From assembly GCA_023387235.1 (NCBI GenBank), contig JAEWIJ010000056.1, positions 1-64,000 of the forward strand: a stretch of 64,000 nt of DNA, read 5' to 3'. Below are positions 19,673-28,946 of this stretch, piece by piece. The translations under genes and the position numbers were made by a program. The DNA comes from Pseudomonadota bacterium. Its GTDB lineage: Bacteria; Pseudomonadota; Alphaproteobacteria; Rhizobiales; Hyphomicrobiaceae. Numbering within the stretch: the stretch's first letter is position 1; the number at the start of each line of letters is the position of its first letter. Under the pieces are notes generated by a model, which saw only the letters and a list, made by a program, of their open reading frames with translations, did no database searches and had not been told where the DNA came from.

Positions 19673-19700
19673 CCCGGATCGTGCTCAGGAAAGCGTGCGC

Positions 19701-20963
19701 ATGATTCGCGACGTCGTTCACGTGTCTCCGATCGCGCTGCCTGAAGGGAGCGAACTGGCGCGCACGCCGCCCCGCCCGCCAGAATTCCGGATGCCGGACT
19801 ACGAGCAGAAATTCGACTATCGCTCGCTCATCTACGACGTGTTCCACTATCACGGCGACATCGCAGCCATAGGGCCGCCACTGCTCAATCTGAAGGAGCC
19901 CGCAGCAAGTTTCGCGTATAGCGCGGACAGCAGGCCGCTCAGAGCGTATTTCTCCGATATGAACCGCATGTCCAGATGGGTGTTCAAGGACGCCGCCAAG
20001 CTCTATCTGCCGAGGTGGATACGCGGACGAAGGCCACTCTCCCGGCGATCCCCGTCGGACCTGCTGCGTTTGCTCAGGACAGATGAGCGGGCCCTGCCCC
20101 AGCCGTTTCCGGGCGGCGCCCTGACTATTTCATTCGGCAAGGACGAAGGCGTTTCGGCGGCTATCGGCGCCAATCTGCGCCACCTGTTCGCGAACCGTCG
20201 CTGCCTGCTGACGAAGTCCAAGAACAACGACCTGCGATGGATCCGCGATTGGGTGAAATTCCACGTGAAGGCCCATCGAGCCGACGCGGCACTGATCTAC
20301 GATAATGGCTCTGACCGCTACGCCCCGCGCGAAATACTCGACGCTCTGGCCGGTATTGCGGGGCTCGAGGCCGCCGTCGTCGTCGAGTGGCCCTTCAAGT
20401 GGGGCGTTCATGGCGACGATTTCGGCATATGGGATTCGGATTTTGCGCAGCACGGCATATTGGAGCACGCCCGATGGCGCTTTCTGGAGTACGCACGCGG
20501 CGTCGTCTATCAGGACGTGGACGAGCTCGCGCTCAGTGACCGAAGCATTTTCGAGATTGCCGAGCAGTCGAAGACAGGGACCGTTCTCTACGAGGGCCGG
20601 TGGATCGAGCACGTGAGGCCGGAGCGCAGCACCCCAAGTGCCGCACGTCCTCGCCATGCCGACTTCAGGTACTTCAGGCCCGACGTTGCTCCTGCCTCGA
20701 CCAAATGGTGCACGGTGCCGTCGCGCAACAAGCGATCGCGCCAGTGGCGTGTGCACTGGATCAAGCCGGCGGAAAAGACGGAAGAAATAAAGCTGAGGCA
20801 CTTTCGCGCGATCAGCACCGGCTGGAAACACGACCGATCGCCTGAGCCGTTCGATGCTTCCGTCTACCGCGAGGACACCGATCTCGTGCGCGCTCTGGCC
20901 GAGGCGGATCTGCGCGGCAGCGGCGCCGAGAGACCGTCCTCCGGTCAGAGGCCTGCCAACTGA
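19701..20963 (+). CDS. Putative GT92/GT2-like glycosyltransferase
   Basis: 420 aa from ATG 19701 (AGGAAAG upstream). The central region KNNDLRWIRDWVKFHVKAHR followed by ALIYDNGSD matches the GT92-like theme in which a responder acts on 'bystander' chains, with the DxD-like YQDVDEL at about residues 270-276. The N-terminal 110 residues are not recognised. It follows the methyltransferase by 28 bp in the same direction and its 3' end overlaps the convergent GT4 gene by 19 bp. Confidence 0.7.
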   Translation: MIRDVVHVSPIALPEGSELARTPPRPPEFRMPDYEQKFDYRSLIYDVFHYHGDIAAIGPPLLNLKEPAASFAYSADSRPLRAYFSDMNRMSRWVFKDAAKLYLPRWIRGRRPLSRRSPSDLLRLLRTDERALPQPFPGGALTISFGKDEGVSAAIGANLRHLFANRRCLLTKSKNNDLRWIRDWVKFHVKAHRADAALIYDNGSDRYAPREILDALAGIAGLEAAVVVEWPFKWGVHGDDFGIWDSDFAQHGILEHARWRFLEYARGVVYQDVDELALSDRSIFEIAEQSKTGTVLYEGRWIEHVRPERSTPSAARPRHADFRYFRPDVAPASTKWCTVPSRNKRSRQWRVHWIKPAEKTEEIKLRHFRAISTGWKHDRSPEPFDASVYREDTDLVRALAEADLRGSGAERPSSGQRPAN

Positions 20964-22171
20964 TCGTAGTACGCTTCCAGCGCGAGCGTTTGCGCAGCCA
21001 TATCCAGCTTGTCTTCGGCAAAACGCCGCGCTGCGGTCGACGAGGAGGCCGCGAACGCATCGTCAGTCAGGTAGCGCACGAGTGCCCTCACGAGGGCATC
21101 ATGGTCTCGCTCGGGAAGTGCGATGCCGGTCACGCCATCGATTATGCCCTCCGATCCGCCCGCTCGATCGGACGTAACGACCGGAAGACCCGATGCCTGA
21201 GCCTCGGGAATAACGGTCGGCAGCCCCTCCGAGTCGCCGTCCGATGCGCGGATGCTTGGAACGCAGAGCACACGGGCCTGCTGCATCTCGCTCAGCACCT
21301 GATCCGCCGTCTGTCGCCCGGCAAAGCGGACACCGGGATCGCTCGCCATCGATCTCAGATCCGCGTCGAGCTTGCCCTCACCGATGATCAGGAGCTCGGC
21401 ATCGGGGACCTTGGATCTCACGTCCGGGAACGCCCGGATGAGATGCTCGACTCCCTTCTTTTCCACAAACCGGCCAACGAACAGGATCCGCCGCGGCCGC
21501 GTCTGGATCGCTGTTGGGCCCGGCATGATCGCTCTCGTGTCGACGCCGATACGAATCGTCCTCATCGCAGAGGCGTTCAGGCCATAGCTCGTCGCGTATT
21601 CGGCGATCACATCGGACACGGCAATGAACTTCGTGCCCCATTGCGCCATGGCGCGCAGCGCCGACGGATAGCGGCGGTATCGCCGGCCTCTCGCGCCCGC
21701 CTCCCAGCATTCGGCGTGCACGCTCGCGTCGTAGCCGTGCAGCGTGACGACCATCGGGATCTTCAACGCGATGGCCAGCGGCCACGCCTCCTCGGCATTG
21801 GTGCCGAAATGCACGTGGAGCAGGCAAGGGGAGGCTTCGCGAAGCGGCGAGAACCACGGCTGGCTCTGGATGAGTTTCGCGGTCCGCGCTGCTTGCGCTT
21901 CATGCGGCAACTCGGAGCTTCTGGAGGACCGGACCACCAAACGGCGCAGCCTGTCCGCGAGCGTCTTCTTCTTCACCTTGCCTGTGGAAGGATCGGGCAT
22001 CTGGATGGCGCGGTAGCTCAGGCCATCGAGAGGAATGCCGCCCTCGATCGGCGTGCCGACGACGATGCCGTTCCATCTCGTGAGCGAACGCACCTGCCGA
22101 TAAATGAACGTCTCCGAGAAGGCGAGGAGGTTGCGCCGGTAGATCAGCACTGTCGGCCTTGGCTGCGGCAT
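20945..22171 (-). CDS. GT4-family glycosyltransferase
   Basis: 408 aa. The C-terminal GT-B domain shows RILFVGRFVEKKGVEHLIRA, then LLIIGEG and the E-x7-E region PEAQASGLPVVTS, all characteristic of GT4 retaining transferases. The N-terminal half carries the acceptor-side LHGYDASVH. It probably adds a hexose during assembly of a surface glycan. It shares an overlapping 3' end with the GT92-like gene. Confidence 0.9.
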   Translation of the reverse strand: MPQPRPTVLIYRRNLLAFSETFIYRQVRSLTRWNGIVVGTPIEGGIPLDGLSYRAIQMPDPSTGKVKKKTLADRLRRLVVRSSRSSELPHEAQAARTAKLIQSQPWFSPLREASPCLLHVHFGTNAEEAWPLAIALKIPMVVTLHGYDASVHAECWEAGARGRRYRRYPSALRAMAQWGTKFIAVSDVIAEYATSYGLNASAMRTIRIGVDTRAIMPGPTAIQTRPRRILFVGRFVEKKGVEHLIRAFPDVRSKVPDAELLIIGEGKLDADLRSMASDPGVRFAGRQTADQVLSEMQQARVLCVPSIRASDGDSEGLPTVIPEAQASGLPVVTSDRAGGSEGIIDGVTGIALPERDHDALVRALVRYLTDDAFAASSSTAARRFAEDKLDMAAQTLALEAYYDQLAGL

Positions 22172-22213
22172 CTCCGTCTCGTTGCTCCAGTAAAGTCGCG
22201 CCGCCCCCGAGAC

Positions 22214-22990
22214 CTATCGGGCGTCGCGCTTCACCATCCAGGCGCCGGCGAAACGGTCGACGGAGCGAATGCGCCATGAAAGCCCATTCCGCGAGAGAAA
22301 GTCGTGTGCGGCACGCGCACATCCGTCCCATGCATAGTAGTCGTCGAGGATGATGACGCCTTCATCCGATACGGAAGGAGCAAAGCTATCGAGCACGTAC
22401 GTGACGGGGTCGTACCAGTCGCAGTCCACGCGCAACAAGGCGATCTTAAGCTGAGCAATGGCGGCGACATGCTTCGGCACGCTGTCGTTGAACCACCCGG
22501 GCACGACGATGGCCTCGTCATCCTTGAAGCCGAACTTCTTTATGGCCTCCCGAACGCCTTCGAGCGGCGCGGTGCAGTTGTCGAAGTACGACGGAGACGC
22601 CGTATCCTTCTGGTATTGAAGGGCGTGCGGACCGTCGCGCTCGTCGGCGGGCGGCAAGCCCTGGAAGCTGTCGAACATCCAAACTGGCTTTACAATGCGC
22701 CCGTACTTGTATCGCTGCGCGAGCAGCATCGAGAAGCTGCCGCCACCCTTCCACGTGCCGCACTCGATCAGATCGCCTTCGACGTCGGCATCTATCACCG
22801 CGACGGCGTGCTTGATCGTGGCCTGCAGCGCCTGGGTACGCAGCATCGTATAGGGCGCCACCTCCCTGGCGATGCGATCCTCGACGGTAGGCGCCAGCGA
22901 GCCCTTGGCGGGCGAGCGTTTGCGGCGCTTGAGACCGAGCTTCTCGCGCGCCCACCGTCCGAGCTGCCGGGCACCAGATGTGGCCGCCAT
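22214..22990 (-). CDS. TylF/MycF-type O-methyltransferase
   Basis: 258 aa from ATG 22988-22990 with GGTGAG upstream; the frame extends 51 codons further but without family features. GDLIECGTWKGGGSFSMLLA is motif I, WMFDSFQGLPPADERDG is the MycF signature, LRVDCDWYDPVTYVLD and IILDDYYAWDGC supply the acidic residues that bind Mg2+ in MycF. Members methylate sugar hydroxyls. It sits 42 bp downstream of nothing but the GT4 end-to-start gap, so it likely precedes the GT4 gene in one transcript. Confidence 0.88.
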   Translation of the reverse strand: MAATSGARQLGRWAREKLGLKRRKRSPAKGSLAPTVEDRIAREVAPYTMLRTQALQATIKHAVAVIDADVEGDLIECGTWKGGGSFSMLLAQRYKYGRIVKPVWMFDSFQGLPPADERDGPHALQYQKDTASPSYFDNCTAPLEGVREAIKKFGFKDDEAIVVPGWFNDSVPKHVAAIAQLKIALLRVDCDWYDPVTYVLDSFAPSVSDEGVIILDDYYAWDGCARAAHDFLSRNGLSWRIRSVDRFAGAWMVKRDAR

Positions 22991-23326
22991 TTGCTCACCC
23001 CGCTGAATTAAGTCCCGTCGAGAGGACTTGAGTAGCACGACCCCAGCGCCGCGATAACGCATTCGGCGCGCATCGCGACGCCTTCGCGATCCGATCGGTG
23101 CACCAGTGCCTCTCGCCATCGGCCACAATGCCACCGCCGTCATATTCGCGGCCGATCATTGTTTCATTGTCCCCGCCCTCGCGACGGCGCAAGCAGGGAC
23201 CGCTGACTATCTGTGGATTGGTCATGCTTTGCCCTATGACATCGCTCCACTTTTCCATTTGATCCGAGCGGTGACCGTCGAAACACGCTCCGTTGCCACG
23301 ACCTTCTCGTTGATCTGCCTAAAGTG

Positions 23327-24469
23327 ATGGAACGCCAAAGACCTCAGCAGCCCACGTCGAAATTCGTGCGCGAAGTGCGTCGGCTCGGCCGCAACGCCCG
23401 CCAGCTGATTCGCCCCCTGATCCCGTACATGGCGCAGCGAGGGGCTTCGAACCAGCCCGCCGTCGATCTCGATTTGATTCGCGACCGGTACTGGCGTTCG
23501 CCGCTCGCCGCCGAGCCCGAGACCTTCTGCCTGCTTCGCGTCGTCGGGAACGACCTCGTTCCGCGGCACGCCAAGGGACAATCCCGCGCCAACGTCGCCT
23601 TCACGCTCGAAAACGAGCCCGCCTCTGAGAGTTGCACGAAGCTCTGGGTGCTCAACAGGATCTTCGACGCCGAGGAAGAGGCGGCGATCATCAGCCTGAT
23701 CGAGCGCCACGGGCAGGCCTACCATCGCATTCCCTTCGATCTTGCGACCTACGCGCGACAGCCGTGGGATGTGGACGACCTGCCGGAGGCGGCACTGAGG
23801 CTGCTCGCCTCGCATGATGACGACTCGTCCAGGGAACGGTTGCGGCTCGCGACGGTGATCCGGCGGAGCAAATCCAACTACGCGATCAACAACAACGGCG
23901 CGCGCAACGTTGCCCTGGCTCTGGGCCGGACGATGGCCAAGTGGGTGCTGCCCTGGGATGGCAACTGCTTCCTGACGCGGGCGGCCTGGGAAAGCCTGCG
24001 TGACAGCATCGCGAAGCGTCCGTATCTCCCGTACTTCGTCGTGCCCATGGTGCGCGTGACCGACAATGCGCATGTGCTGCGCGAGGACTACGAGCCGGAA
24101 ACCCGCCAGGAGCCGCAGCTCATCTTCCGACGTGACGCCGGCGAAATGTTCGACGAACGCTATCCCTATGGACAGCGCCCAAAGATCGAGCTGCTCTGGC
24201 GCCTGGGCGTGCCGGGTGTCTGGGACCACGTGGAGGTGAAAGCGCATGAGCTGCCGCGTCCGCCACTTTGTCCGGACGCCGGGCAAATCGGCAGCGCGGG
24301 CTGGGTTGCGCGCCTGAACTCCGGCAATCCCGCGCTCGAGGTCGGACACAAGAGCGGGTCACGACGCGGTGCTGCCCGCGACGAAGCCATCGTCGCATTC
24401 CTCGACATGCTCGACCGCGCCGCCGTCGAGGCCGGCCTCATGCCGCGCGAAAGCCTGAGGTCCCGTTAG
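23327..24469 (+). CDS. Unrecognised protein of the glycan locus, possibly glycosyltransferase-like
   Basis: About 380 aa; ATG at 23327 (a GTG one codon earlier is possible). No signal peptide or membrane segment is visible. A conserved-looking core begins FCLLRVVGNDLVPRHAKGQS and continues with KLWVLNRIFD, NYAINNNGARNVAL, and KWVLPWDGNCFLT, which resembles a nucleotide-sugar transferase fold with an acidic WDGN loop. I do not recognise a named family with confidence. Its place among glycosyltransferases and next to the exporter suggests a role in glycan synthesis. Confidence 0.6.
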   Translation: MERQRPQQPTSKFVREVRRLGRNARQLIRPLIPYMAQRGASNQPAVDLDLIRDRYWRSPLAAEPETFCLLRVVGNDLVPRHAKGQSRANVAFTLENEPASESCTKLWVLNRIFDAEEEAAIISLIERHGQAYHRIPFDLATYARQPWDVDDLPEAALRLLASHDDDSSRERLRLATVIRRSKSNYAINNNGARNVALALGRTMAKWVLPWDGNCFLTRAAWESLRDSIAKRPYLPYFVVPMVRVTDNAHVLREDYEPETRQEPQLIFRRDAGEMFDERYPYGQRPKIELLWRLGVPGVWDHVEVKAHELPRPPLCPDAGQIGSAGWVARLNSGNPALEVGHKSGSRRGAARDEAIVAFLDMLDRAAVEAGLMPRESLRSR

Positions 24470-24494
24470 AACGCATCGCACGCGGCCGATGCAC

Positions 24495-26252
24495 TCAGCC
24501 GGCCTCCAGATGCTCGAACTGGAGGCGGTGTAGACGCGCATAGCGGCCGTCGCGGCGCAGCAGCTCGGCCTGCGTGCCGCTCTCCACCACCTCACCGAGG
24601 TCGAGGACGTGAATGACATCCGCCCGCGCGACGGTCGCGAGGCGGTGTGCGATCACGATCGTCGTGCGCCCGCGCGTCAGCGACTGGAGCGCGGTCTGGA
24701 TGATCCGCTCGGTCTCGCTGTCGAGTGCCGACGTCGGCTCGTCGAGAAGAATGATCGGCGCATCCTTCAGAACGGCGCGTGCGATGGAGAGCCGCTGGCG
24801 CTGGCCTCCGGAAAGCCGGCCGCCGAGCTCCCCGACCGGCGTGTCGTAGCTTTCCGGCAGACGCCTGATGAATTCGTCTGCGTGCGCAGCGCGCGCGGCC
24901 GCGACGATGGCCTCCTCCGAGCAGTCCCGCCGGTCGCCGACGAGGTTCTCGCGAACCGTCCCCTCGAACAGGAATACGTCCTGTCCGACGAGTGCGATCT
25001 GGCTGCGCAGCGAAGCGAGCGAGACCTCGTCGATGGCCTGGCCGTCGATGCTGATGCTGCCGCTCGACGGCCGCCACAGACGCTGCAGCAAATTGAAGAC
25101 AGTCGTCTTGCCGCTTCCCGAGAGGCCGACGAGGGCCGTCGTCTTTCCGGCCGGCGCGGTGAACGTCAGCCCCTTCAGGACCGGCGCGCTCTGCCGGTAG
25201 GCGAATGACACATCCTCGAAACGAACCTCGCCCCGCGAAACGACCAGCGGGGCTTTCGGCGTGGCTTCCGTCTCGACAGCCGGCGTATCGAGCACGTCGT
25301 AGAGCATCCGCACCTGCACCGCCGAGCTCACGAGCTGCAGATGGAGCCGGGAGAGGCGGCGGAGCGGCTCGCCCGCCATCAGCAGCGCCGCGATGAACGC
25401 GAAGAACTCGCCCGGCGAACGCCCGTGCGCCATGGTGCGCCAGCCTGCATAGGCGACGGCCCCGGCGATGGCCAGTCCTGCCGCCGTCTCGAGGAGCGGA
25501 TTGACGCGCGCCTTGACGGCGACGATCCGGTTGTTGAGCCGCTGCACGGCCTCGACACACACAGTCATGTGCCGCCGCATTGCGTCCTCGAGCTGGAAGG
25601 ACTTGATGATGCGTATGCCTTGCGCCGTCTCGCGCATGGCGGAGATGACTTTCGCCGTCGAGTGCGTTTCGCTGCCCGAGACTTTTTTGACCCGGCTGCT
25701 GAGGTGCTTCATGCCGAGAGCGACGCCGGGCCCGACAATAAGGATCACGCACGACAGGAGCGGGTCCTGCAGGATCATCACGACGAAAAGACCGATGACC
25801 GTGAGAAGGTCCCGGCCGAGGCCGACTGCCAGCAGGTGCATCATCTCCCGGGCGGCGCGGGCGTTGGTCGAGATACGCGTGATCAGCTCGCCGGAGTTTC
25901 GCTCCTGGAAGAACGACATGTCCATGCGGAGCATGTGGTCGTAGAGGCGCTTCTGCATGCTGGCGACGATCTGGTTGCCGATGCGGCTGAGCACAACCTC
26001 CTGGACATAGGCCGCAACGCCCTTGACCATGAACAGGCCGGCGATCACCAGCGGGAGCCATCGCAACGCCTGCTGGTCGCGCTTCACGAACACGTCGTTG
26101 ATGACATCGCGCATCAGCCAGGCCGTGAGCGCCGTGGAGGCGGCGACGATGGCCATGAAAAAGAACGCGAGGGCGTAGCGCGGCGCGTAAGCGCGCGCGT
26201 GCTCCTTGAACACGCGTCGGATTGTCGGCCAGGTCGCGTCTTGAGCGCTCAT
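24495..26252 (-). CDS. MsbA-like ABC exporter (fused permease-ATPase)
   Basis: 585 aa from ATG 26250-26252 (MSAQDATWPTIRRVF); an in-frame start at 26336 would add 28 residues. Six transmembrane helices within residues 1-310, then an ATPase with Walker A VGLSGSGKTT, signature LSGGQRQRLSIARA, Walker B PIILLDEPTSALD and switch IVIAHRL. The length matches MsbA (about 580). The family flips lipid A or lipid-linked glycans across the inner membrane. Placement within the glycan region supports export of a lipid-linked product. Confidence 0.9.
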   Translation of the reverse strand: MSAQDATWPTIRRVFKEHARAYAPRYALAFFFMAIVAASTALTAWLMRDVINDVFVKRDQQALRWLPLVIAGLFMVKGVAAYVQEVVLSRIGNQIVASMQKRLYDHMLRMDMSFFQERNSGELITRISTNARAAREMMHLLAVGLGRDLLTVIGLFVVMILQDPLLSCVILIVGPGVALGMKHLSSRVKKVSGSETHSTAKVISAMRETAQGIRIIKSFQLEDAMRRHMTVCVEAVQRLNNRIVAVKARVNPLLETAAGLAIAGAVAYAGWRTMAHGRSPGEFFAFIAALLMAGEPLRRLSRLHLQLVSSAVQVRMLYDVLDTPAVETEATPKAPLVVSRGEVRFEDVSFAYRQSAPVLKGLTFTAPAGKTTALVGLSGSGKTTVFNLLQRLWRPSSGSISIDGQAIDEVSLASLRSQIALVGQDVFLFEGTVRENLVGDRRDCSEEAIVAAARAAHADEFIRRLPESYDTPVGELGGRLSGGQRQRLSIARAVLKDAPIILLDEPTSALDSETERIIQTALQSLTRGRTTIVIAHRLATVARADVIHVLDLGEVVESGTQAELLRRDGRYARLHRLQFEHLEAG

Positions 26253-26358
26253 GTCGCTTTCTGATCCGGGCACGCGCGCCCGCTCCGGTTGCTCTGCGGG
26301 CGCCCATCGCGCTGACATTGTACTCAGGCTGCGCACTAACCAGGAAAAACCTGTGAAG

Positions 26359-26372
26359 AACTAAGCTTAGTT
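26359..26372. promoter_or_regulatory. 14-bp perfect palindrome in a divergent promoter region
   Basis: AACTAAGCTTAGTT lies between the divergent exporter and GT2 genes, preceded at 26341-26353 by a second inverted repeat CAGG-N5-CCTG. It could be an operator for either gene; no regulator can be assigned. Confidence 0.35.
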
Positions 26373-26478
26373 GGGGGCACGCCGTGTTCGCCGCCGTACT
26401 TCCTCCCTATGCTGATCGTAGAAACGTTAGCCGGGAGCATGGTGATTCTCAAGCTTCGCTCCAGCGCAATCTGCTCGG

Positions 26479-27540
26479 ATGATGCAGCACCGCACACCGA
26501 ATCGCGAGATGACAAGATACGACTATTCCTCAGCGCAGCCGAGGGCGATCGTCGAGCGAACGGCGATGATCGGAAGCCCGACGGTCAGCATCGTGCTGCC
26601 GACGTTCAATCGAGGAAACATCCTCCGCTCCGCCGTCGAGAGCGTGCTTGCCCTCGATGAGGAGCTTTTCGAGCTGATCATCGTCGACGACGGCTCGACC
26701 GACAATACCAGGGACGAACTGCGCGACCTGCCCGCCGACCCGCGCATTACGATATTGGCGCTCGAGCTCAACGCGGGCGCGAACGTCGCGCGCAATGCCG
26801 GCATTTCCGCGGCGCGTGCGCCCTACGTCGCCTTTCTCGATTCCGACGACACCTTCCTGCCGGGCCGCCTGCGCCAGCCGCTGCGGATCCTGCGGAGGCA
26901 CAGGCACGTCGGCATGGTGCTGTCGGCTTTCACGACCGAGAAGGCCGCCAAGACGACCGTGTTCTCGATGCCCCAGCGCGTTTACGCGGGCCGGGACATG
27001 CTGCGCCTTGTCGCACGCCGCGTCATCCAGCCGACGACGTCGGGACTGACCGTGCGGCGGGATATCCTGCACGCCGTCGGCGGGTTCGATCCGACACTCA
27101 ACCGCATGCAGGACAGCGATCTGGTCATGCGGATCGCACAGAAGACCATGGCGGCGACCATTGCCGAGCCCCTGTGGCACAAGCGCTGGCAGCACGACGG
27201 GATCTCATCGCGTCGGGAGACGTACTTGCCGGCGCTCCTGGCCTTGATCGCGCGCCACGCGATCTATCAGGGCGAGGAGCTGGAGACGCGCGACTATCTT
27301 CTCGCCCGCCATCTGCTGGCGCTCGCAAAATCCATGCACTTCCGCCAGTTGCAGCACGATTACAATCTGGCGCTCGAGCAGCTCGAGCCCCAGCCGCCGC
27401 CACTCCTGCGCCTCTTCACGAAGTACCGGAGCTGCCGCCGCGAGCGCCATCAGCTCCGCCGCAGCCTGCTTTCGAATGACGCCGCGGCGGGCACGCTGGA
27501 CGTGCCAACGCACTCACCGGCCCACTCCAACGCGCCCTAG
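26479..27540 (+). CDS. GT2-family glycosyltransferase
   Basis: 353 aa from ATG 26479; an internal ATG at 26566, just before SPTVSIVLPTFNRGNI, is an alternative start. The GT-A fold shows VSIVLPTFNR, the DDGSTDNT nucleotide site, NAGANVARNAGI and the metal-binding FLDSDDTFLPG, so it should be an active inverting transferase. The C-terminal 100 residues are Arg/His-rich and not recognised. It lies divergent from the exporter. Confidence 0.92.
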   Translation: MMQHRTPNREMTRYDYSSAQPRAIVERTAMIGSPTVSIVLPTFNRGNILRSAVESVLALDEELFELIIVDDGSTDNTRDELRDLPADPRITILALELNAGANVARNAGISAARAPYVAFLDSDDTFLPGRLRQPLRILRRHRHVGMVLSAFTTEKAAKTTVFSMPQRVYAGRDMLRLVARRVIQPTTSGLTVRRDILHAVGGFDPTLNRMQDSDLVMRIAQKTMAATIAEPLWHKRWQHDGISSRRETYLPALLALIARHAIYQGEELETRDYLLARHLLALAKSMHFRQLQHDYNLALEQLEPQPPPLLRLFTKYRSCRRERHQLRRSLLSNDAAAGTLDVPTHSPAHSNAP

Positions 27541-27623
27541 ACGACGCGTGCGGCCCGTTTCCGATTCGGTGATATAGTGCCCGGGTAGCACGGCCTCACC
27601 TGCCATTCCGCCCGGGCGCCAGC

Positions 27624-28610
27624 ATGCAGCACGTCGATCCGCCGCGCAGCAGCGTTGCCTCCGAGGACACCCGGGCTTCGGCCGGCGGCGTCGATGTTTC
27701 GCTGCAGCGGAAGCGCTTTCTGATCATTCACAACCCGATAGCCGGACGAAACCGCCTCGATGTCGTGCAGGAGGTGGCGCGATATCTCGAGCAGGCCGGT
27801 GCGGTCTGCGATCTTCGTGTGAAAGAGGACACCACGCCTGATGGCGCGATCGAGGCGTACGACGCAGTGGTCGCCTCGGGGGGCGACGGCACCGTGCGCG
27901 GCGTGGTCGCCATGCTCGGCGGCAGGAACGTCCCGATCGGCCTCATTCCTGCCGGGACAGGCAACGTGCTGGCCGAGGAGCTGCGGCTGCCGCGCACGGC
28001 GCGGGAGATCGCGCATATGCTTCTGCACGGGCCTGTCGTCGCACTGTCGACGGCGAGCATCAATGGCGCGCCATGCCTGCTGATGGTGGGTGCCGGTTTC
28101 GACGGCGAAGTTGTCGCGGGTCTGCCCATGGCGCTGAAGCGTCGAATCGGCAAGCCGGCATTCGGCTGGCCGATACTCACGGTGCTCGCGCGCAAGCCGC
28201 GGACGTTCGAGGTCGAGGTCGACGGACGCCCCCGAAAGGCCTCCTGGCTCGTCGTATCCAACGCGGCCCGTTATGCCGGCCGTTTCCTGCTCTCGGAGAA
28301 CACGAGCATCCTGTCACCTGGCTTCAATGTCGTGATCTCGCGCGCGACCAGCCGCCGCCAGAGGATGCTGGAGCTGCTCCATCTCGTCGCCGGCCGCTTC
28401 GAGCGCGCGAAGACCATCGAGATGATGCCGGCGCACACCGTGGATATTCGCAAGGCCGAGAGCCTCGCCGTGCAGGTTGATGGCGAGCCCGTTGCAGCGT
28501 CGTCGTACAGGATCGTTGCCGATGTCGCGCGCACGCCGATGATCGTGCCGCATGGTCTCGCTCGAAGCGCTTCGAGCGCTCGCGCCGTCGATCGCGCGCT
28601 TCAAGAGTGA
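27624..28610 (+). CDS. Diacylglycerol kinase-family lipid kinase
   Basis: 328 aa. The catalytic domain starts FLIIHNPIAGRNR, has the nucleotide-binding SGGDGTVRGV at about residues 91-100 and PAGTGNVLAEEL at about 113-124, followed by the beta-sandwich C-terminal domain. The YegS/DgkB/sphingosine-kinase fold phosphorylates diacylglycerol or other lipid alcohols. Lying next to exporter and glycosyltransferase genes, it may supply or recycle a lipid carrier, which is inference. Confidence 0.88.
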   Translation: MQHVDPPRSSVASEDTRASAGGVDVSLQRKRFLIIHNPIAGRNRLDVVQEVARYLEQAGAVCDLRVKEDTTPDGAIEAYDAVVASGGDGTVRGVVAMLGGRNVPIGLIPAGTGNVLAEELRLPRTAREIAHMLLHGPVVALSTASINGAPCLLMVGAGFDGEVVAGLPMALKRRIGKPAFGWPILTVLARKPRTFEVEVDGRPRKASWLVVSNAARYAGRFLLSENTSILSPGFNVVISRATSRRQRMLELLHLVAGRFERAKTIEMMPAHTVDIRKAESLAVQVDGEPVAASSYRIVADVARTPMIVPHGLARSASSARAVDRALQE

Positions 28611-28946
28611 GCAAAGCATTTGCCGGAAACTCTTGCGTTGTGCTGCCGGCAGATGCGGCAGACCGCAGATAAAGCACGCGTCGACCAGCTCTCAAGTATT
28701 TGAAAGAGCCGGCGAAAATCACAGCTTAGAATTGGCATAACAATTGCTTTCTTCGCGATGACGGGGACTGATCCGCGGCGCCCGAAATGGGAGCGTCGGT
28801 TCCTGCGACTGAGGGTCCAGCGCCGGACCGCAGCAGAGGCAACGTCGCCTTGAACCAGGCAACCGCATTCGCCTGGAGTGGGTCATTCGAACTGTTCGCA
28901 GAGCGATACGGACGAGTGGCTAGGTGTCGTTGGCCTTGGGGTGACC
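28611..28946 (+). other. 336-bp region upstream of the redox cassette
   Basis: No gene is recognisable. It should hold the promoter of the redox cassette. The first gene's frame is open from a GTG at 28878, so the cassette's translation start is not fixed. No clear FNR, NnrR or NsrR-type dyad was identified by eye. Confidence 0.35.
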
